Shown: positions 33,711-42,598 of the stretch, in pieces | Layout of the letters: every line of letters starts with the position of its first letter | How positions within the stretch are numbered: position 1 is the stretch's first letter | NCBI GenBank assembly: GCA_016191815.1 | Contig: JACPVI010000037.1 | Span: 30,705 to 94,704, forward strand | Source of the DNA: Myxococcales bacterium | Lineage (GTDB): Bacteria > Myxococcota > Myxococcia > Myxococcales > Myxococcaceae | Length of the DNA stretch: 64,000 nucleotides | Direction: 5' to 3' | Made by a program: the position numbers and the translations under genes | Notes under the pieces: model-generated | Told to the model about the DNA's origin: nothing | Databases searched by the model: none | The model's input: only the letters and a program-made list of their open reading frames with translations

Positions 33711-34754
33711 ATGCGCTGGGGTTTCATGCCCGTTATCGCGGTCCTGGGCTGCGTGGACCTGCCGCCCGGCTCGCTCCCGAGGCCGGGCACGGTGGAAGGA
33801 AACATCCGCCTCACCCCCGGCTCGCGCGGCGACGTTTTCGTCTTCCTTTATCCGCAAGGAAAGGGCCTGCCAGCCGAGGCGGTGGCGCCTCGCTACGTCA
33901 CCGCCGTGAGCGACCTGCGCCTGTCGGCCGGCGACGCGCGGTTCGTCTTCGGCAACGTCCAGCCCAACCCCTACCGGCTCTGGGCATTCCTCGACATCGA
34001 CCGGAGCTTCAGCGCCGACCTCGACGTGCTCGTCCAACCAGGCGCCGGCGACCGGGTGGCCCAGGGAGTGGAGCTGAACCTCCAGCCGGGCGAGCGGCTC
34101 GAGCAGGATCTTTCCATCGGCGTGCCCGTGCCTCACGAGCCACCGGCATTCCGCCTGGGAGGCGTGCCCCGAGGCGTGGTCGAGCTGCCGGATCAGCCGG
34201 TGCTGCCGGTCTCCCTCGAGCTCGTCACCGAGCCGCTGGGAGGACTGCTCTCTTTGAGCAGGCTCGCGTTCCGCGTGGGACTCGGGGACTCGAATGCCGA
34301 CGGGATCGCCGACGACTCCGACGGCGACGGCCTTGTGGATCTCTACCCGAACGTGGTGCTGCGATTCCTTCCGAGGCCGGGGCAGCTCGTCCCCACCGAC
34401 CGGCGCGGAGCGCAGGCGAGCGTGATCGTCCCGCTGGTGTTCGATCCGGGCCCCTTCCTCGCCTTGCTGCGGGGGGACGCCAGCGCGGAGGTGGCCGTCG
34501 ACCGGCTGGAGGTGTTCCTCGTCCCCCAGGCGCAGGCCATCACCGAAGAGCCCGGGCTCGGCCGAGTGGTGACCCCGATGGACGCCATTCCGGTCGGCGA
34601 GTACGAGCTTCTGGTCCTCCACGAGTCCGGCCAGTACTGGCGGCTGCCGAACGCGCTCGCCACCGAAGCTGCGCGCGAGGCGGGCGGGCCCTTCGAATCT
34701 CAGGGAGTCCGCTTTCGCTTCATCCACTCCAACGGAGTCGATGGCGGGCAGTGA
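33711..34754 (+). CDS. Lipoprotein with calcium-binding-like repeat
   Basis: 347 residues, signal with lipobox AVLGC. The middle contains a dense acidic segment DSNADGIADDSDGDGLVD, resembling thrombospondin type-3/EF-hand-like Ca2+ loops (DxNxDG). The flanks are beta-rich. A TAGGTT box lies 8 nt before the ATG, fitting a leaderless start. The last 35 bp run antiparallel into the end of the ChaN-like gene. No enzymatic motif; function unknown. Confidence 0.7.
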   Translation: MRWGFMPVIAVLGCVDLPPGSLPRPGTVEGNIRLTPGSRGDVFVFLYPQGKGLPAEAVAPRYVTAVSDLRLSAGDARFVFGNVQPNPYRLWAFLDIDRSFSADLDVLVQPGAGDRVAQGVELNLQPGERLEQDLSIGVPVPHEPPAFRLGGVPRGVVELPDQPVLPVSLELVTEPLGGLLSLSRLAFRVGLGDSNADGIADDSDGDGLVDLYPNVVLRFLPRPGQLVPTDRRGAQASVIVPLVFDPGPFLALLRGDASAEVAVDRLEVFLVPQAQAITEEPGLGRVVTPMDAIPVGEYELLVLHESGQYWRLPNALATEAAREAGGPFESQGVRFRFIHSNGVDGGQ

Positions 34755-36291
34755 ACTCGAAGTACCGCGCCCGCGCGTCGGAGAACGGGTCGCGGAACAG
34801 CTCGCGGATCCGGTTCCGCCCGAGCCGCCCCGAGTCGAACGCCCGGTACAGCGCTTCGCCGAGCAGGTAGCCGAGCCCATGGCTCACCGCGTGGAACAGC
34901 CGGCCCTTGCGCAAGGGGAGCAGCTCCGCCGCTGCTTTGGGGCCGTCCGCCTCGGCTGCCTTGAGCGCGAGGATGAACGCGGCGATCTGCCGCGCCTCGC
35001 CCTTCGCCACCTCGAGCTCGCGCGACCATTGCTCGATGTCCCGGCAGCGCCTCCGCGGGTTGACCAGCTTCGAGCCGAGAAAGCCCAGCGCCTCCTCGAG
35101 GCAGGCCGCGTAGAAGGCGTCCGAGCCCTTTCGCGGCCGGTCCATGGCGTCGCCTACCAGGCAGTGGCGAACGAAGTGCGCCGCCTCCTCCGCGGCGTGG
35201 CTCAAGGAGAGCGAGCCGAGGTACACGGTGCGCGCCCTGGGCAGGTAGCAGCTCTCCCGCGAAAGCACCTGCTCGCGCACCTGGGCCAGCTCGCCGCGCG
35301 AGAGCCCTCCGCGGCGCCCGAGCCGGCCGAGGAAGGTGGCATCCTGGGCGGTGCAAACCTCCACCTCGAGCAGCATCGGCCTCACGTCAACGCCGGCGAA
35401 GCGGCCCAGAAGCTCCGCCAGCTCCCGGAAGCGCCCGCCGGCGCCGCCGTCACCCAAAGGCTCGTCGCCGGCCTCCGCCTCGAGGTAGTCGAGGAAGCTC
35501 TGCTGGCACACCACCGGCGAGGTCCCCACCAGGCACAGCTCTCCGTCGCGGATTCGCACCGCCTCCACCCGGTCGGCCAGTCCCCGCCGCAACAGCTCGA
35601 AGTAGACGCCCTCGCAGCTCTGGTACACCACGAGGTGCCGGCGCCCGCCTTCCGGCCCGAGCTCCACCCGGACCGCGGCGGGCAGGTGCGCCGGCGCCAC
35701 GTGAAACTGCCCCATCAACACCATCAGCCGCGGGCGGTCCCACTCGCGCGCGGCGGCGGCGATCCGCGAGGCCGCATAGCGGTCGCGCAGCTCCAAGGAG
35801 CGGGGACCGCCCGCGCGCCGGTCGATGGCCAACACCTCGAGGTTCTCCCGCCGCGCCAGCTCGAGCACCGGCCGGAAGTTGGGCCATAGCTGGGAGCCTT
35901 GGCCGCCAGGAAGATGCCCGGTGCGCTCGAGGAAGGTGCGCTCACCGCACCGGCCCGCCAGGAAGGCCTCCAGGGCCTTCTGGTGCCTCCCCTCGATGAA
36001 CTCGAGCGCCAGCACCACCCTCCGCCCGTCCGACAGCGCCGCCCTCACCAGCCGGAGGTAGCCCTCCTGGGCTTGCCGGAGCGTGTGGTAGTCACCCACG
36101 TAGACGATGTCCGAGCGGCGGACCTCTGCCTCCACGGCGGAGGAGGTGATGGCCCGCTCGAAACAGCGGGTGGCCTTCCGGTAGCGCTCTTCGTAGGCGC
36201 GGAAGGCATGCGATCTTCCCTCCACTGCGCGTGAGATCTGCGCCTTCTGGCGGCGGTAGAGGGCGAGGTGGAGCATAAGCGAGTCGCGCAT
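34720..36291 (-). CDS. ChaN-family (haem/iron-uptake related) protein, extended
   Basis: 523 residues. The N-terminal 290 residues match the ChaN/DUF399 fold: VYVGDYHTLRQAQEGYL, ALEFIEGRHQKALEAFLAGR, LAIDRR and VLMGQFHVAPAHLPAAVR, with the conserved Asp/His/Glu positions. ChaN proteins bind haem or help iron uptake in other bacteria. Here no signal peptide is obvious, so it may be cytoplasmic. The C-terminal 230 residues are extra, largely helical, with many Leu/Arg/Glu and no known domain. Start at 36291, with 36276 an alternative. It overlaps the lipoprotein gene end by 35 bp and is divergent from the TonB-dependent receptor (100 bp gap), suggesting an iron or haem role. Confidence 0.72.
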   Translation of the reverse strand: MRDSLMLHLALYRRQKAQISRAVEGRSHAFRAYEERYRKATRCFERAITSSAVEAEVRRSDIVYVGDYHTLRQAQEGYLRLVRAALSDGRRVVLALEFIEGRHQKALEAFLAGRCGERTFLERTGHLPGGQGSQLWPNFRPVLELARRENLEVLAIDRRAGGPRSLELRDRYAASRIAAAAREWDRPRLMVLMGQFHVAPAHLPAAVRVELGPEGGRRHLVVYQSCEGVYFELLRRGLADRVEAVRIRDGELCLVGTSPVVCQQSFLDYLEAEAGDEPLGDGGAGGRFRELAELLGRFAGVDVRPMLLEVEVCTAQDATFLGRLGRRGGLSRGELAQVREQVLSRESCYLPRARTVYLGSLSLSHAAEEAAHFVRHCLVGDAMDRPRKGSDAFYAACLEEALGFLGSKLVNPRRRCRDIEQWSRELEVAKGEARQIAAFILALKAAEADGPKAAAELLPLRKGRLFHAVSHGLGYLLGEALYRAFDSGRLGRNRIRELFRDPFSDARARYFEFTARHRLRWSG

Positions 36292-36390
36292 CGCGGGCGG
36301 GAGAGGACAGTCGCACGCGCCTTGGCGACGGGCAACAAAACCACCCGCACCCTTGCTTTTGATTGATGGGCGCAGGACCATCCGGGGGCG

Positions 36391-39033
36391 TTGCGCACGA
36401 CCCTCGCCAAGGTCGCGCTGGCCGCCGTTCTCCTCGCGGCGCGCTCCGGCGCCGAGCCCAAGCCCTCGCTCCTCCACACCGCGCCCACCCAGGCGAAGCC
36501 CGGCGAGCAGCTCCAGATCGAAGGCTCGCTGGTCAACGGCGCGAAGATCGACAAGGTGGTGATCCGCGTCCGCGGGCCTGGCGAAGAGTACGCCGACCTC
36601 CGGATGGAGCTGCAGTACGGAGACCTCTTCCGCGGCTACATCCCCGCCTCGCGCATGGTGCCCCCCGGAGTGGAGTACTACGTCGAAGGCTTCACCTTCT
36701 CCGGCGATCGGGTGATGCTCTTCTCGAGCGCGGCCAAGCCGGCGCGGGTTTTGGTGCTGGGAACCCCGGAGCGAGAGCCACCCGAGAAGGAGGCGCGCCG
36801 GACGAAGGAGAAGCCGCCCGACCGCGCCCTCGAGGAGGCGAAGGCCGACAGGCCCCACTCCGGGAAAGAGCGCCCGCCGCAGAGCGAGGAGGCCAAATCG
36901 ACGCGCCAGAGCGCCGAGGAGTCAGGGGCGAAGCGGCGCTCGCAGCTCGAGGACGAGCTGGCCCTCTACAGCGCCGAGGACACCGTGGCGCTCGCCACCC
37001 GCCACGAGGAGAAAGTCACCCGGGTCCCGGCGATCGCCTCGTCGGTGAACCAGGAGCAGATTCGCGCCATGGGCGCCCGAAGCGTGTACGACGTGCTCGA
37101 CGCGCTCCCTGGCCTGTCGGTGAGCCGAGACGTGCAGGGCTTCTACCGGGTGGCCATCCGCGGCATCCGCAGCGAGCCGGAGGTGCTCTTCCTCCTGAAT
37201 GGGCACCGGCTGGACAATTTCTTCGACGGCAAAGCCCTGGCCAGCTTGCCGGTGGAGAACATCGAGCGCGTCGAGGTGATCCGCGGACCCAGCTCGGCCT
37301 TGCACGGGGCCGGCGCCTTCATAGGAGTGGTGAACATCGTCACCTCGAAGAAGGAGGGCGTCCGGGCTGCCGCTTCCGGCGGAATGTACGAGACCTTCGA
37401 CGGACACCTGGGCGGCGCGGTGTCTTTGGGCACCATGAGGCTGTTCGCCGACGCCGACTACCTGCAGCAGCGCGGCTACGAGAAGCCGGTCGCCAAAGAC
37501 TCGCTGGACAAGGACACCGTCGCCCAGAACAAGCGGCAGCTGCCCGACCCGGCTGGCCAGACCAAGGACCGGCGCCGGCTGGTCAACGTGGGGGCGGGGC
37601 TGTCCTTCGAGCCGGCCGCGGGGAGCGAGCTGGGGCTCTCCGCGCGTTTCCTCAACGAGGATCGGGCGGCGCTGGTGGGGCTCTTCGACGCGGTGGGCCC
37701 GGACTCGGCCCTGGCCTGGCAAGTGCTCCAGGCGGACCTCGCCTTCGAGAGCCGATGGAAGCAAGGTTCGAGAATCCGCGCCCGAGGCTACTTCGACCAG
37801 CAACGCACCGGGAGGCTCTTCCAGCTCACGCCGGACGACTTCCGGACCAGCTCGGGCGATGTCTTCCCCGACGGGATGCTCGAGCGCACCGACGTGGGCG
37901 TGCGCACCTTCGGCGCCGAGGCCTCCGCCGACCTGTCCTTGGCCGAGACCAACCGGCTCTCGCTCGGCGCGGTGGGGGAGCTGCAGAACCTCTTCCTCTA
38001 CTCCTACGTCACCAACTACACCTCCGACAACCGCTTCACCGGAGGGCCGCTCAAGCGGCCTGAGGGCCTCGAGTACCCCCAGGAGCTGGCGCGAGGCGCC
38101 GCCGCTTCCCGCCTCACTCTGGGCCTCTTCGCCCAGGACCAGTGGACGGTGATCGAGAAGCTGACCTTGACCTTCGGCTTCCGCCTCGACGCGCGGACCT
38201 TGCCCGCGCTGGACGCCGACAAGAAGATCGTGGGGGCCGCGCTGGTGCCCTCGCTCAACCCCCGCTTCGGAGCGGTCTTCGCCGCGAGCGAGGCCTTGGT
38301 GTTCAAGCTCTTGTACGGCCGCGCCTTCCGCTCGCCGACGGTGCAGGAGCTGACCGAGAGCATCCCCAACACCGACTACAACCAGGGCCGCTTCGAGGGG
38401 AACCCGGATCTGGATCCCGCGGTGGTGGACACCCTGGAGATCGGCGCTGATCTGGTGCAGGCCGCCGGAGAGGCGAGGGTCCGGCTTCGGGGCAACGCCT
38501 TCTACGCGCGATTCACCAACCCGATCGCCCAGGTGGACACCTCGGGCAACATCGTGCCTTTGCGGAACCGCCAGGGAGTGCAGGTCTACGGGCTGGAGGG
38601 CGAGGCGCGGCTGGAAGCCTCGGCCCGCGCGAACGCCTGGGTCAACGCGAGCTGGCACCGGGCGATGGACGTGGAGACGCCCACCCCCTTCTGGCTCCTC
38701 ACCGACACTCCTCAGGCGCGGCTGAACGCCGGGGTGTCGATGCCGCTGGGCGACTTCCTCAACCTGGACCTGACGGTGCGCACCGGCTCCGAGCGGCGGA
38801 ACGCGAGCCGGTCGGTGCTGGAGCTGGTGCGGCGGTGGAAGGCGCCGGCGTACACCCTGGTGACGGCGCAGCTCCGCAGCGAGCCGATCGCCGAGCACTT
38901 CGAGGTGGCGCTGGTCGGGCACAACCTCTTGGACCAGGACTACGTGGACGACGTCCCGCGGCCCGACCGGATCACCGCTCTGTTGCCGAGGGAGGGCGCG
39001 TCGGCCTTCCTCACCGTGAGGGCGAGCTACTGA
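36391..39033 (+). CDS. TonB-dependent outer membrane receptor
   Basis: 880 residues from a TTG start. Signal peptide, then about 180 residues of extra N-terminal sequence: an Ig-like domain (QAKPGEQLQIEGSLVNGAKI) and a charged, Glu/Lys-rich linker (residues about 125-185). The plug domain begins near residue 210 (VPAIASSVNQEQIRAMG, YDVLDALPGLSVSRDVQG, LLNGHRLDN, VEVIRGPSSALHGAGAFIGVVNIVT). The beta barrel fills the rest and ends in aromatic ASAFLTVRASY. It imports a siderophore, vitamin or nucleoside-like substrate with TonB energy. Its TGA overlaps the start of the next gene (TGATG), tying it to a 5'-nucleotidase domain lipoprotein. Confidence 0.92.
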   Translation: MRTTLAKVALAAVLLAARSGAEPKPSLLHTAPTQAKPGEQLQIEGSLVNGAKIDKVVIRVRGPGEEYADLRMELQYGDLFRGYIPASRMVPPGVEYYVEGFTFSGDRVMLFSSAAKPARVLVLGTPEREPPEKEARRTKEKPPDRALEEAKADRPHSGKERPPQSEEAKSTRQSAEESGAKRRSQLEDELALYSAEDTVALATRHEEKVTRVPAIASSVNQEQIRAMGARSVYDVLDALPGLSVSRDVQGFYRVAIRGIRSEPEVLFLLNGHRLDNFFDGKALASLPVENIERVEVIRGPSSALHGAGAFIGVVNIVTSKKEGVRAAASGGMYETFDGHLGGAVSLGTMRLFADADYLQQRGYEKPVAKDSLDKDTVAQNKRQLPDPAGQTKDRRRLVNVGAGLSFEPAAGSELGLSARFLNEDRAALVGLFDAVGPDSALAWQVLQADLAFESRWKQGSRIRARGYFDQQRTGRLFQLTPDDFRTSSGDVFPDGMLERTDVGVRTFGAEASADLSLAETNRLSLGAVGELQNLFLYSYVTNYTSDNRFTGGPLKRPEGLEYPQELARGAAASRLTLGLFAQDQWTVIEKLTLTFGFRLDARTLPALDADKKIVGAALVPSLNPRFGAVFAASEALVFKLLYGRAFRSPTVQELTESIPNTDYNQGRFEGNPDLDPAVVDTLEIGADLVQAAGEARVRLRGNAFYARFTNPIAQVDTSGNIVPLRNRQGVQVYGLEGEARLEASARANAWVNASWHRAMDVETPTPFWLLTDTPQARLNAGVSMPLGDFLNLDLTVRTGSERRNASRSVLELVRRWKAPAYTLVTAQLRSEPIAEHFEVALVGHNLLDQDYVDDVPRPDRITALLPREGASAFLTVRASY

Positions 39034-39860
39034 TGCGAAGCCTGATTCTGCTCTCGGGTCTGTTGCTCACGGCGGCGAGCGGGTGCATCGCCTACAACGT
39101 GCAGTGCGAGGGGCTGGTGGAAAACCCCAAGGAGCGGATCGGCTTCATCGCCGAGGACGTCTACCTCGACAAGCCGAACGCGCGGCACGCGAACAACGCC
39201 ATCGGGCAGATGACCGCGGACGGCTTCGTCGAAGCCTTCGCCGACGGCAGCGACCCGGCCAGCTTCGCGATCATCAATGGAGGCGCGATCCGCGCCGAGG
39301 GGATCTGCGTCACCCGCAATGCCCTGAAGAAGGGGAGCGAGATGACCAACGGGCTGCTCCACGAGATCCTCCTCTTCGAGAACGTGGTGATGGCGGTCGA
39401 CCTCACCGAGGAGGAGGTGGTGCAGATGCTCGAGCACTCGGTGTCGAGGCTGGTGCCGAACACTCAGCCCATCACCTCGCCCTCCGGCCAGTTCCTCCAT
39501 GTCTCCCGCGAGGTGGCGATGAAGGTGAACTGCACCCGGCCTGCGGGGAGCCGGATCTACGACTTGAAGCTCAACGGCGTGCAGGTGCTGCCCGGCACGC
39601 CCCGGAAGGAGAGGTACTACCGGGTGGCGATGGCGAGCTACATCCTCGGCGGAGGCGACGGCTACTCGATGCTGGCGGGGAAGGGGAGCGACCCAGAGCG
39701 CAAGCCCGCCCAGGCCCAGCGCTTCGGCGGAATCGACTCGAACCTCTCCGCCGAGTACATGCGCAAGCACTACAACCAGAGCGCCGCGAGCGGGCTCACC
39801 GTCGATCGGGCGCGGATCGAGCTGGGCGCCTGCGCGGTGCCGGACAAGCCGCAAGGGTAG
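39033..39860 (+). CDS. Lipoprotein carrying only the 5'-nucleotidase C-terminal domain
   Basis: 275 residues with lipobox TAASGC. The rest matches the 5'-nucleotidase C-terminal domain (PF02872), which binds substrate: FAIINGGAIRAEGICVTRN, ENVVMAVDLTEEEVVQML and YYRVAMASYILGGGDGYSML. The N-terminal metallophosphoesterase domain that carries the active-site metals is missing, so it should bind nucleotides rather than cut them. The TGATG overlap with the TonB receptor suggests a role as surface or periplasmic nucleotide-binding partner of that receptor. The sequence seen is intact, not truncated by a frameshift. Confidence 0.82.
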   Translation: MRSLILLSGLLLTAASGCIAYNVQCEGLVENPKERIGFIAEDVYLDKPNARHANNAIGQMTADGFVEAFADGSDPASFAIINGGAIRAEGICVTRNALKKGSEMTNGLLHEILLFENVVMAVDLTEEEVVQMLEHSVSRLVPNTQPITSPSGQFLHVSREVAMKVNCTRPAGSRIYDLKLNGVQVLPGTPRKERYYRVAMASYILGGGDGYSMLAGKGSDPERKPAQAQRFGGIDSNLSAEYMRKHYNQSAASGLTVDRARIELGACAVPDKPQG

Positions 39861-39952
39861 TCGAGAGTCGAGAGTCCAGCGTCGAGTGAGACCGTCGAGC
39901 GACCGTCCAGCGCCGGTGGGTCGTCGGTCGAGCTCGGACGGTTGACGTCGTG

Positions 39953-40150
39953 TTACTTCACCACGTTCTGCGGCGGCGCGAAGACTTCGTTCACCGACGG
40001 CAGCTTCTTGATGTCGGGCCGGGCAACCCTCCAGGCCTGCTGGACGATCCAGGAGATCGACCGATCCTGCCTCCGGGCCTCGTGCTGGATCTCCGCCAGC
40101 ATGTCCTCCGGGAAGTACAGCGACTGCTTCCGATTGTCCGTGCCGCCCAT
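39953..40150 (-). CDS. Small RHH-like DNA-binding protein, TIGR04563-type
   Basis: 65 residues: a short ribbon (KQSLYFPEDMLAEIQHEARR), helix-turn-helix-like QDRSISWIVQQAWRVARP and a brief tail. It is a close paralogue of the neighbour at 40154-40357: at least 35 identical positions over the first 55. Proteins of this type are abundant in myxobacteria. They are believed to be ribbon-helix-helix regulators, but targets are unknown. It follows 3 bp behind its paralogue on the same strand. Confidence 0.72.
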   Translation of the reverse strand: MGGTDNRKQSLYFPEDMLAEIQHEARRQDRSISWIVQQAWRVARPDIKKLPSVNEVFAPPQNVVK

Positions 40151-40153
40151 CGA

Positions 40154-40357
40154 CTACTCCTCGCGCCGCTCGATGCTCTCCTCACCAGTCACGTCGTTCA
40201 CCGCCGGGAAGGACTTGATCCGCTCCCGGGCGATCTTCCAGGCCTGCTGCACCACCCAGGATAGCGAGCGATCTTGGCGGTTGGCCTCCTCCTGGATCTC
40301 CCGCAGCATCTCCTCCGGGAAATACAGCGACTGCTTCCGCTTGTCGGTGCCTGCCAT
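40154..40357 (-). CDS. Small RHH-like DNA-binding protein, TIGR04563-type (paralogue)
   Basis: 67 residues, ATG at 40357, upstream GGAGAACC. The core KQSLYFPEEMLREIQEEANRQ and RSLSWVVQQAWKIARERIK parallels its partner downstream. The two genes are a tandem duplication under one promoter (40410-40438). They may form homo- or heterodimeric repressors. The C-terminal tails differ and end in acidic residues. Confidence 0.75.
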   Translation of the reverse strand: MAGTDKRKQSLYFPEEMLREIQEEANRQDRSLSWVVQQAWKIARERIKSFPAVNDVTGEESIERREE

Positions 40358-40409
40358 ACCTTGGTTCTCCGTCGGCGCGAGAGGACCACCCCTGCAAGAA
40401 GCTGGAGTT

Positions 40410-40438
40410 GTTATCCGACAGTCTACGCCAACGGTCAA
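40410..40438 (-). promoter_or_regulatory. Sigma70-like promoter of the RHH gene pair
   Basis: On the minus strand TTGACC (40433-40438) and GATAAC (40410-40415) are separated by 17 bp, giving transcription start near 40403 and a leader of about 45 nt. The sequence is AT-richer than the surroundings. A CAACGGT direct repeat overlaps the -35 box and could be an operator for the RHH proteins. Confidence 0.6.
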
Positions 40439-40496
40439 CGGTTTCGCCCAAGGTGCGCATACGTGCGCCGAAAAGCGCGCCCGCCGCCTCCGCGCA

Positions 40497-40529
40497 GCGC
40501 ACTTGTCTGGTAAAGTGCGCCCGTTTTTC
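40497..40529 (+). terminator. Hairpin with T-tract upstream of the lipoprotein gene
   Basis: GCGCACTT-gtctggta-AAGTGCGC is a perfect 8 bp stem (40497-40504 with 40513-40520), followed two bases later by TTTTT. This is the shape of an intrinsic terminator on the plus strand. It sits only about 11 bp before the ATG of the lipoprotein gene, so it could be a transcript end of something upstream, an attenuator, or an operator. The TAAAGT inside the loop region also looks like a -10 box. Confidence 0.4.
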
Positions 40530-40540
40530 GAGGTCCCTCG

Positions 40541-42598
40541 ATGAGAAAGCTCCTGCTCCTGCCGGGATTGGCCTTGGCCCTCTCCTGCCGCGGCTGCGAC
40601 CAAGACGTAAAGCGCATCCGGCCGGCGATCGTCGTCAGCCCGGTCTCCTTCGACTTCGGCAAGGTGAAGGCCGGAGCCTCCGCCGAGGTGACCGTCACCG
40701 TCTCCTCCGCCACCCGGGCATCGCTCGCCGTCAGCTCGGTCTCCATCGAGGGCGGCGGCTCGGCCTTCGCCGTGGCCGACCCCCCTTCCTCGGTGCCTGG
40801 CCTGACGGACCACAAGATGCGCGTCGCCTTCAGCCCCACCGAGCTTCGCGCCTACGAGGCCGCCGTCGTCATCGCCAGCAACGACGAGGAGAACCCCGAG
40901 ACTCGCGTCAGCCTCGCCGGCGAGGGCGCCAAGCCCACCATCGCGGTCACCCCCGAGTGCCTCCCCGCCAAGAAGTGCACCGGCACCGCCACCGTCGAGC
41001 CCCCCGCCATCGACTTCGCCCCGGAGCCGTTCGAGCGGAGGCTCCTCCCCGACGTCACCACCTTGCCCACCGTCGCCATCACCAACCTGGGCGAGGTGGG
41101 GCTGCTCGTCACCAAGCTCGCCATCGAGGGAGCAGACGCCGCCGCCTTCAAGTTCACCGGCAACTCTGCGCTCCCGCCCGGCGGACTTCCCATCGGGGCC
41201 GGAGAGGGAGTGAGCTTGTCCATCAGGTTCACCCCGACCTCCGAATCTCAGGTGGACTACGCCTCGGAGGTCGTCATCCAGTCGGACGATTCCGCCAAGC
41301 CCGAGGTGAGGGTGAAGCTCACCGGGAAGCTCCGCCCCAACCTGCCGCCGAAGATCTGCGCCAACGTCGTCAAGGTCATTCCTGGCGACGGCTCGGCGCC
41401 CATCGACTACTCCTCCAAGCAGGAGTGGGACCTCTTGCTCACTTTGCCCGCCGGCGGCTACGACTTCACTCAGAGCCGCGACGTACAGCCGAAGTCGGTG
41501 GTCGCCTTCTCCGCCATCTCCGACGCCGCCGACCAGACCAAGTGCACCTCCGACCCGGAGGACGGCCGCATTGGCCTCTCCTGGCAGTGGAAGTTGATCT
41601 CCACGCCCGCGGGCTCCTCTCCAATCGCCCTCGGCGGGGCCGCCACCTCGCAGGCCACGCTCACTCCGTTCGCCACCGGCGAGTACGTGGTCGAGCTGAC
41701 CGTCAAGGACACCCAGGGCCACGCCGCCACCACCACCCTCAAGTTCGTCGTCGCCCTCAAGGAGGATCTGGTCGCCCAGCTCTCCTGGAACGGCTTCTCC
41801 GACGTGGACCTCGACGTGCATCTGGTGCGCCCTACTTCCACCACGCCGGGGGATCCGTTCAGCGGCGCTTTCTCCTTCTTCGAGGAGGGCAGCGCCAACA
41901 AGACCTCCGGCGACGTCAATGGCTGGGCGCTCATCACCCGGCAGAACAACCCCGGCTTCGACTTCGAGTGGGGCGACGTCGGCACCTTCGACGATCCGCG
42001 GCTCAACATCGACGACACCGGCTCCGGACAGCTGCTCGAGAACGTCTCGCTCAACTACCCGGAGAACGACCCGCGCTGCCAAAGCTCCGCCTGCAGCTAC
42101 AAGGTGATGGTCCACTACTTCCGCGACGCCCGCGCCTCCAGCCCGGCCCCCTGCACCGTCGACGGCGGCACCTCTTGCAAGGACGGAGATCGCTGCGACT
42201 GCGCCTTTGGCACTCGCTGCGTGGCCAACGACGCGCCGAAGACCTCCGCTCCCTCCGGCGCGGGAAAGTGCTTCGTGCCGCCGGAGCCGGTGGTGCGAAT
42301 CTTCTTCCGCGGCAATCCCACCCCGGCTGCCGTCATCCCCCTCGACACCTTGAACCCGCCCGACAAGCTGGTGCTGCCTGCGCCCTGCCAGATGCTCTAC
42401 CTCGCCGATGTGCTCTGGCCGGCCAAGGGCGACGGTGGAGTGACCGACGCCGGCCCGCAGGTGCTCGTCCAGGGCGCGGACGGCGGCTACGTCACCGACC
42501 CCAAGCTGGCCCGCTTCGGATTCCGCCAGCAGAACAGCCTGCAGTGCAGCCCCAACCTCACCAAGGGCGCCGTGGACTGGTACGGCGCTGCACCCTGA
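40541..42598 (+). CDS. Lipoprotein with choice-of-anchor D-type Ig domains
   Basis: 685 residues with lipobox LALSC. Residues about 25-310 hold tandem ASPM/SPD-2/Hydin-type Ig domains (VVSPVSFDFGKVKAG, VTNLGEVG-like ITNLGEVGLLV, LTGKL). A PKD-like domain (LSWQWKLISTPAGSS, EYVVELTVKDTQGHAATTTLKF) follows, and then a metal- or ligand-binding VWA-like region (FSDVDLDVHLVRP) with several cysteine pairs (CTVDGGTSCKDGDRCDC). Such proteins are common, myxobacterial, surface-exposed and structurally adhesive. Downstream is a GC-rich hairpin. Confidence 0.8.
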   Translation: MRKLLLLPGLALALSCRGCDQDVKRIRPAIVVSPVSFDFGKVKAGASAEVTVTVSSATRASLAVSSVSIEGGGSAFAVADPPSSVPGLTDHKMRVAFSPTELRAYEAAVVIASNDEENPETRVSLAGEGAKPTIAVTPECLPAKKCTGTATVEPPAIDFAPEPFERRLLPDVTTLPTVAITNLGEVGLLVTKLAIEGADAAAFKFTGNSALPPGGLPIGAGEGVSLSIRFTPTSESQVDYASEVVIQSDDSAKPEVRVKLTGKLRPNLPPKICANVVKVIPGDGSAPIDYSSKQEWDLLLTLPAGGYDFTQSRDVQPKSVVAFSAISDAADQTKCTSDPEDGRIGLSWQWKLISTPAGSSPIALGGAATSQATLTPFATGEYVVELTVKDTQGHAATTTLKFVVALKEDLVAQLSWNGFSDVDLDVHLVRPTSTTPGDPFSGAFSFFEEGSANKTSGDVNGWALITRQNNPGFDFEWGDVGTFDDPRLNIDDTGSGQLLENVSLNYPENDPRCQSSACSYKVMVHYFRDARASSPAPCTVDGGTSCKDGDRCDCAFGTRCVANDAPKTSAPSGAGKCFVPPEPVVRIFFRGNPTPAAVIPLDTLNPPDKLVLPAPCQMLYLADVLWPAKGDGGVTDAGPQVLVQGADGGYVTDPKLARFGFRQQNSLQCSPNLTKGAVDWYGAAP

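Noticed and set aside
39861..39952. Repeated GTCGAG/GTCCAG motifs as a regulatory array
   Set aside because: Short, irregular and simple; more likely low-complexity intergenic sequence.
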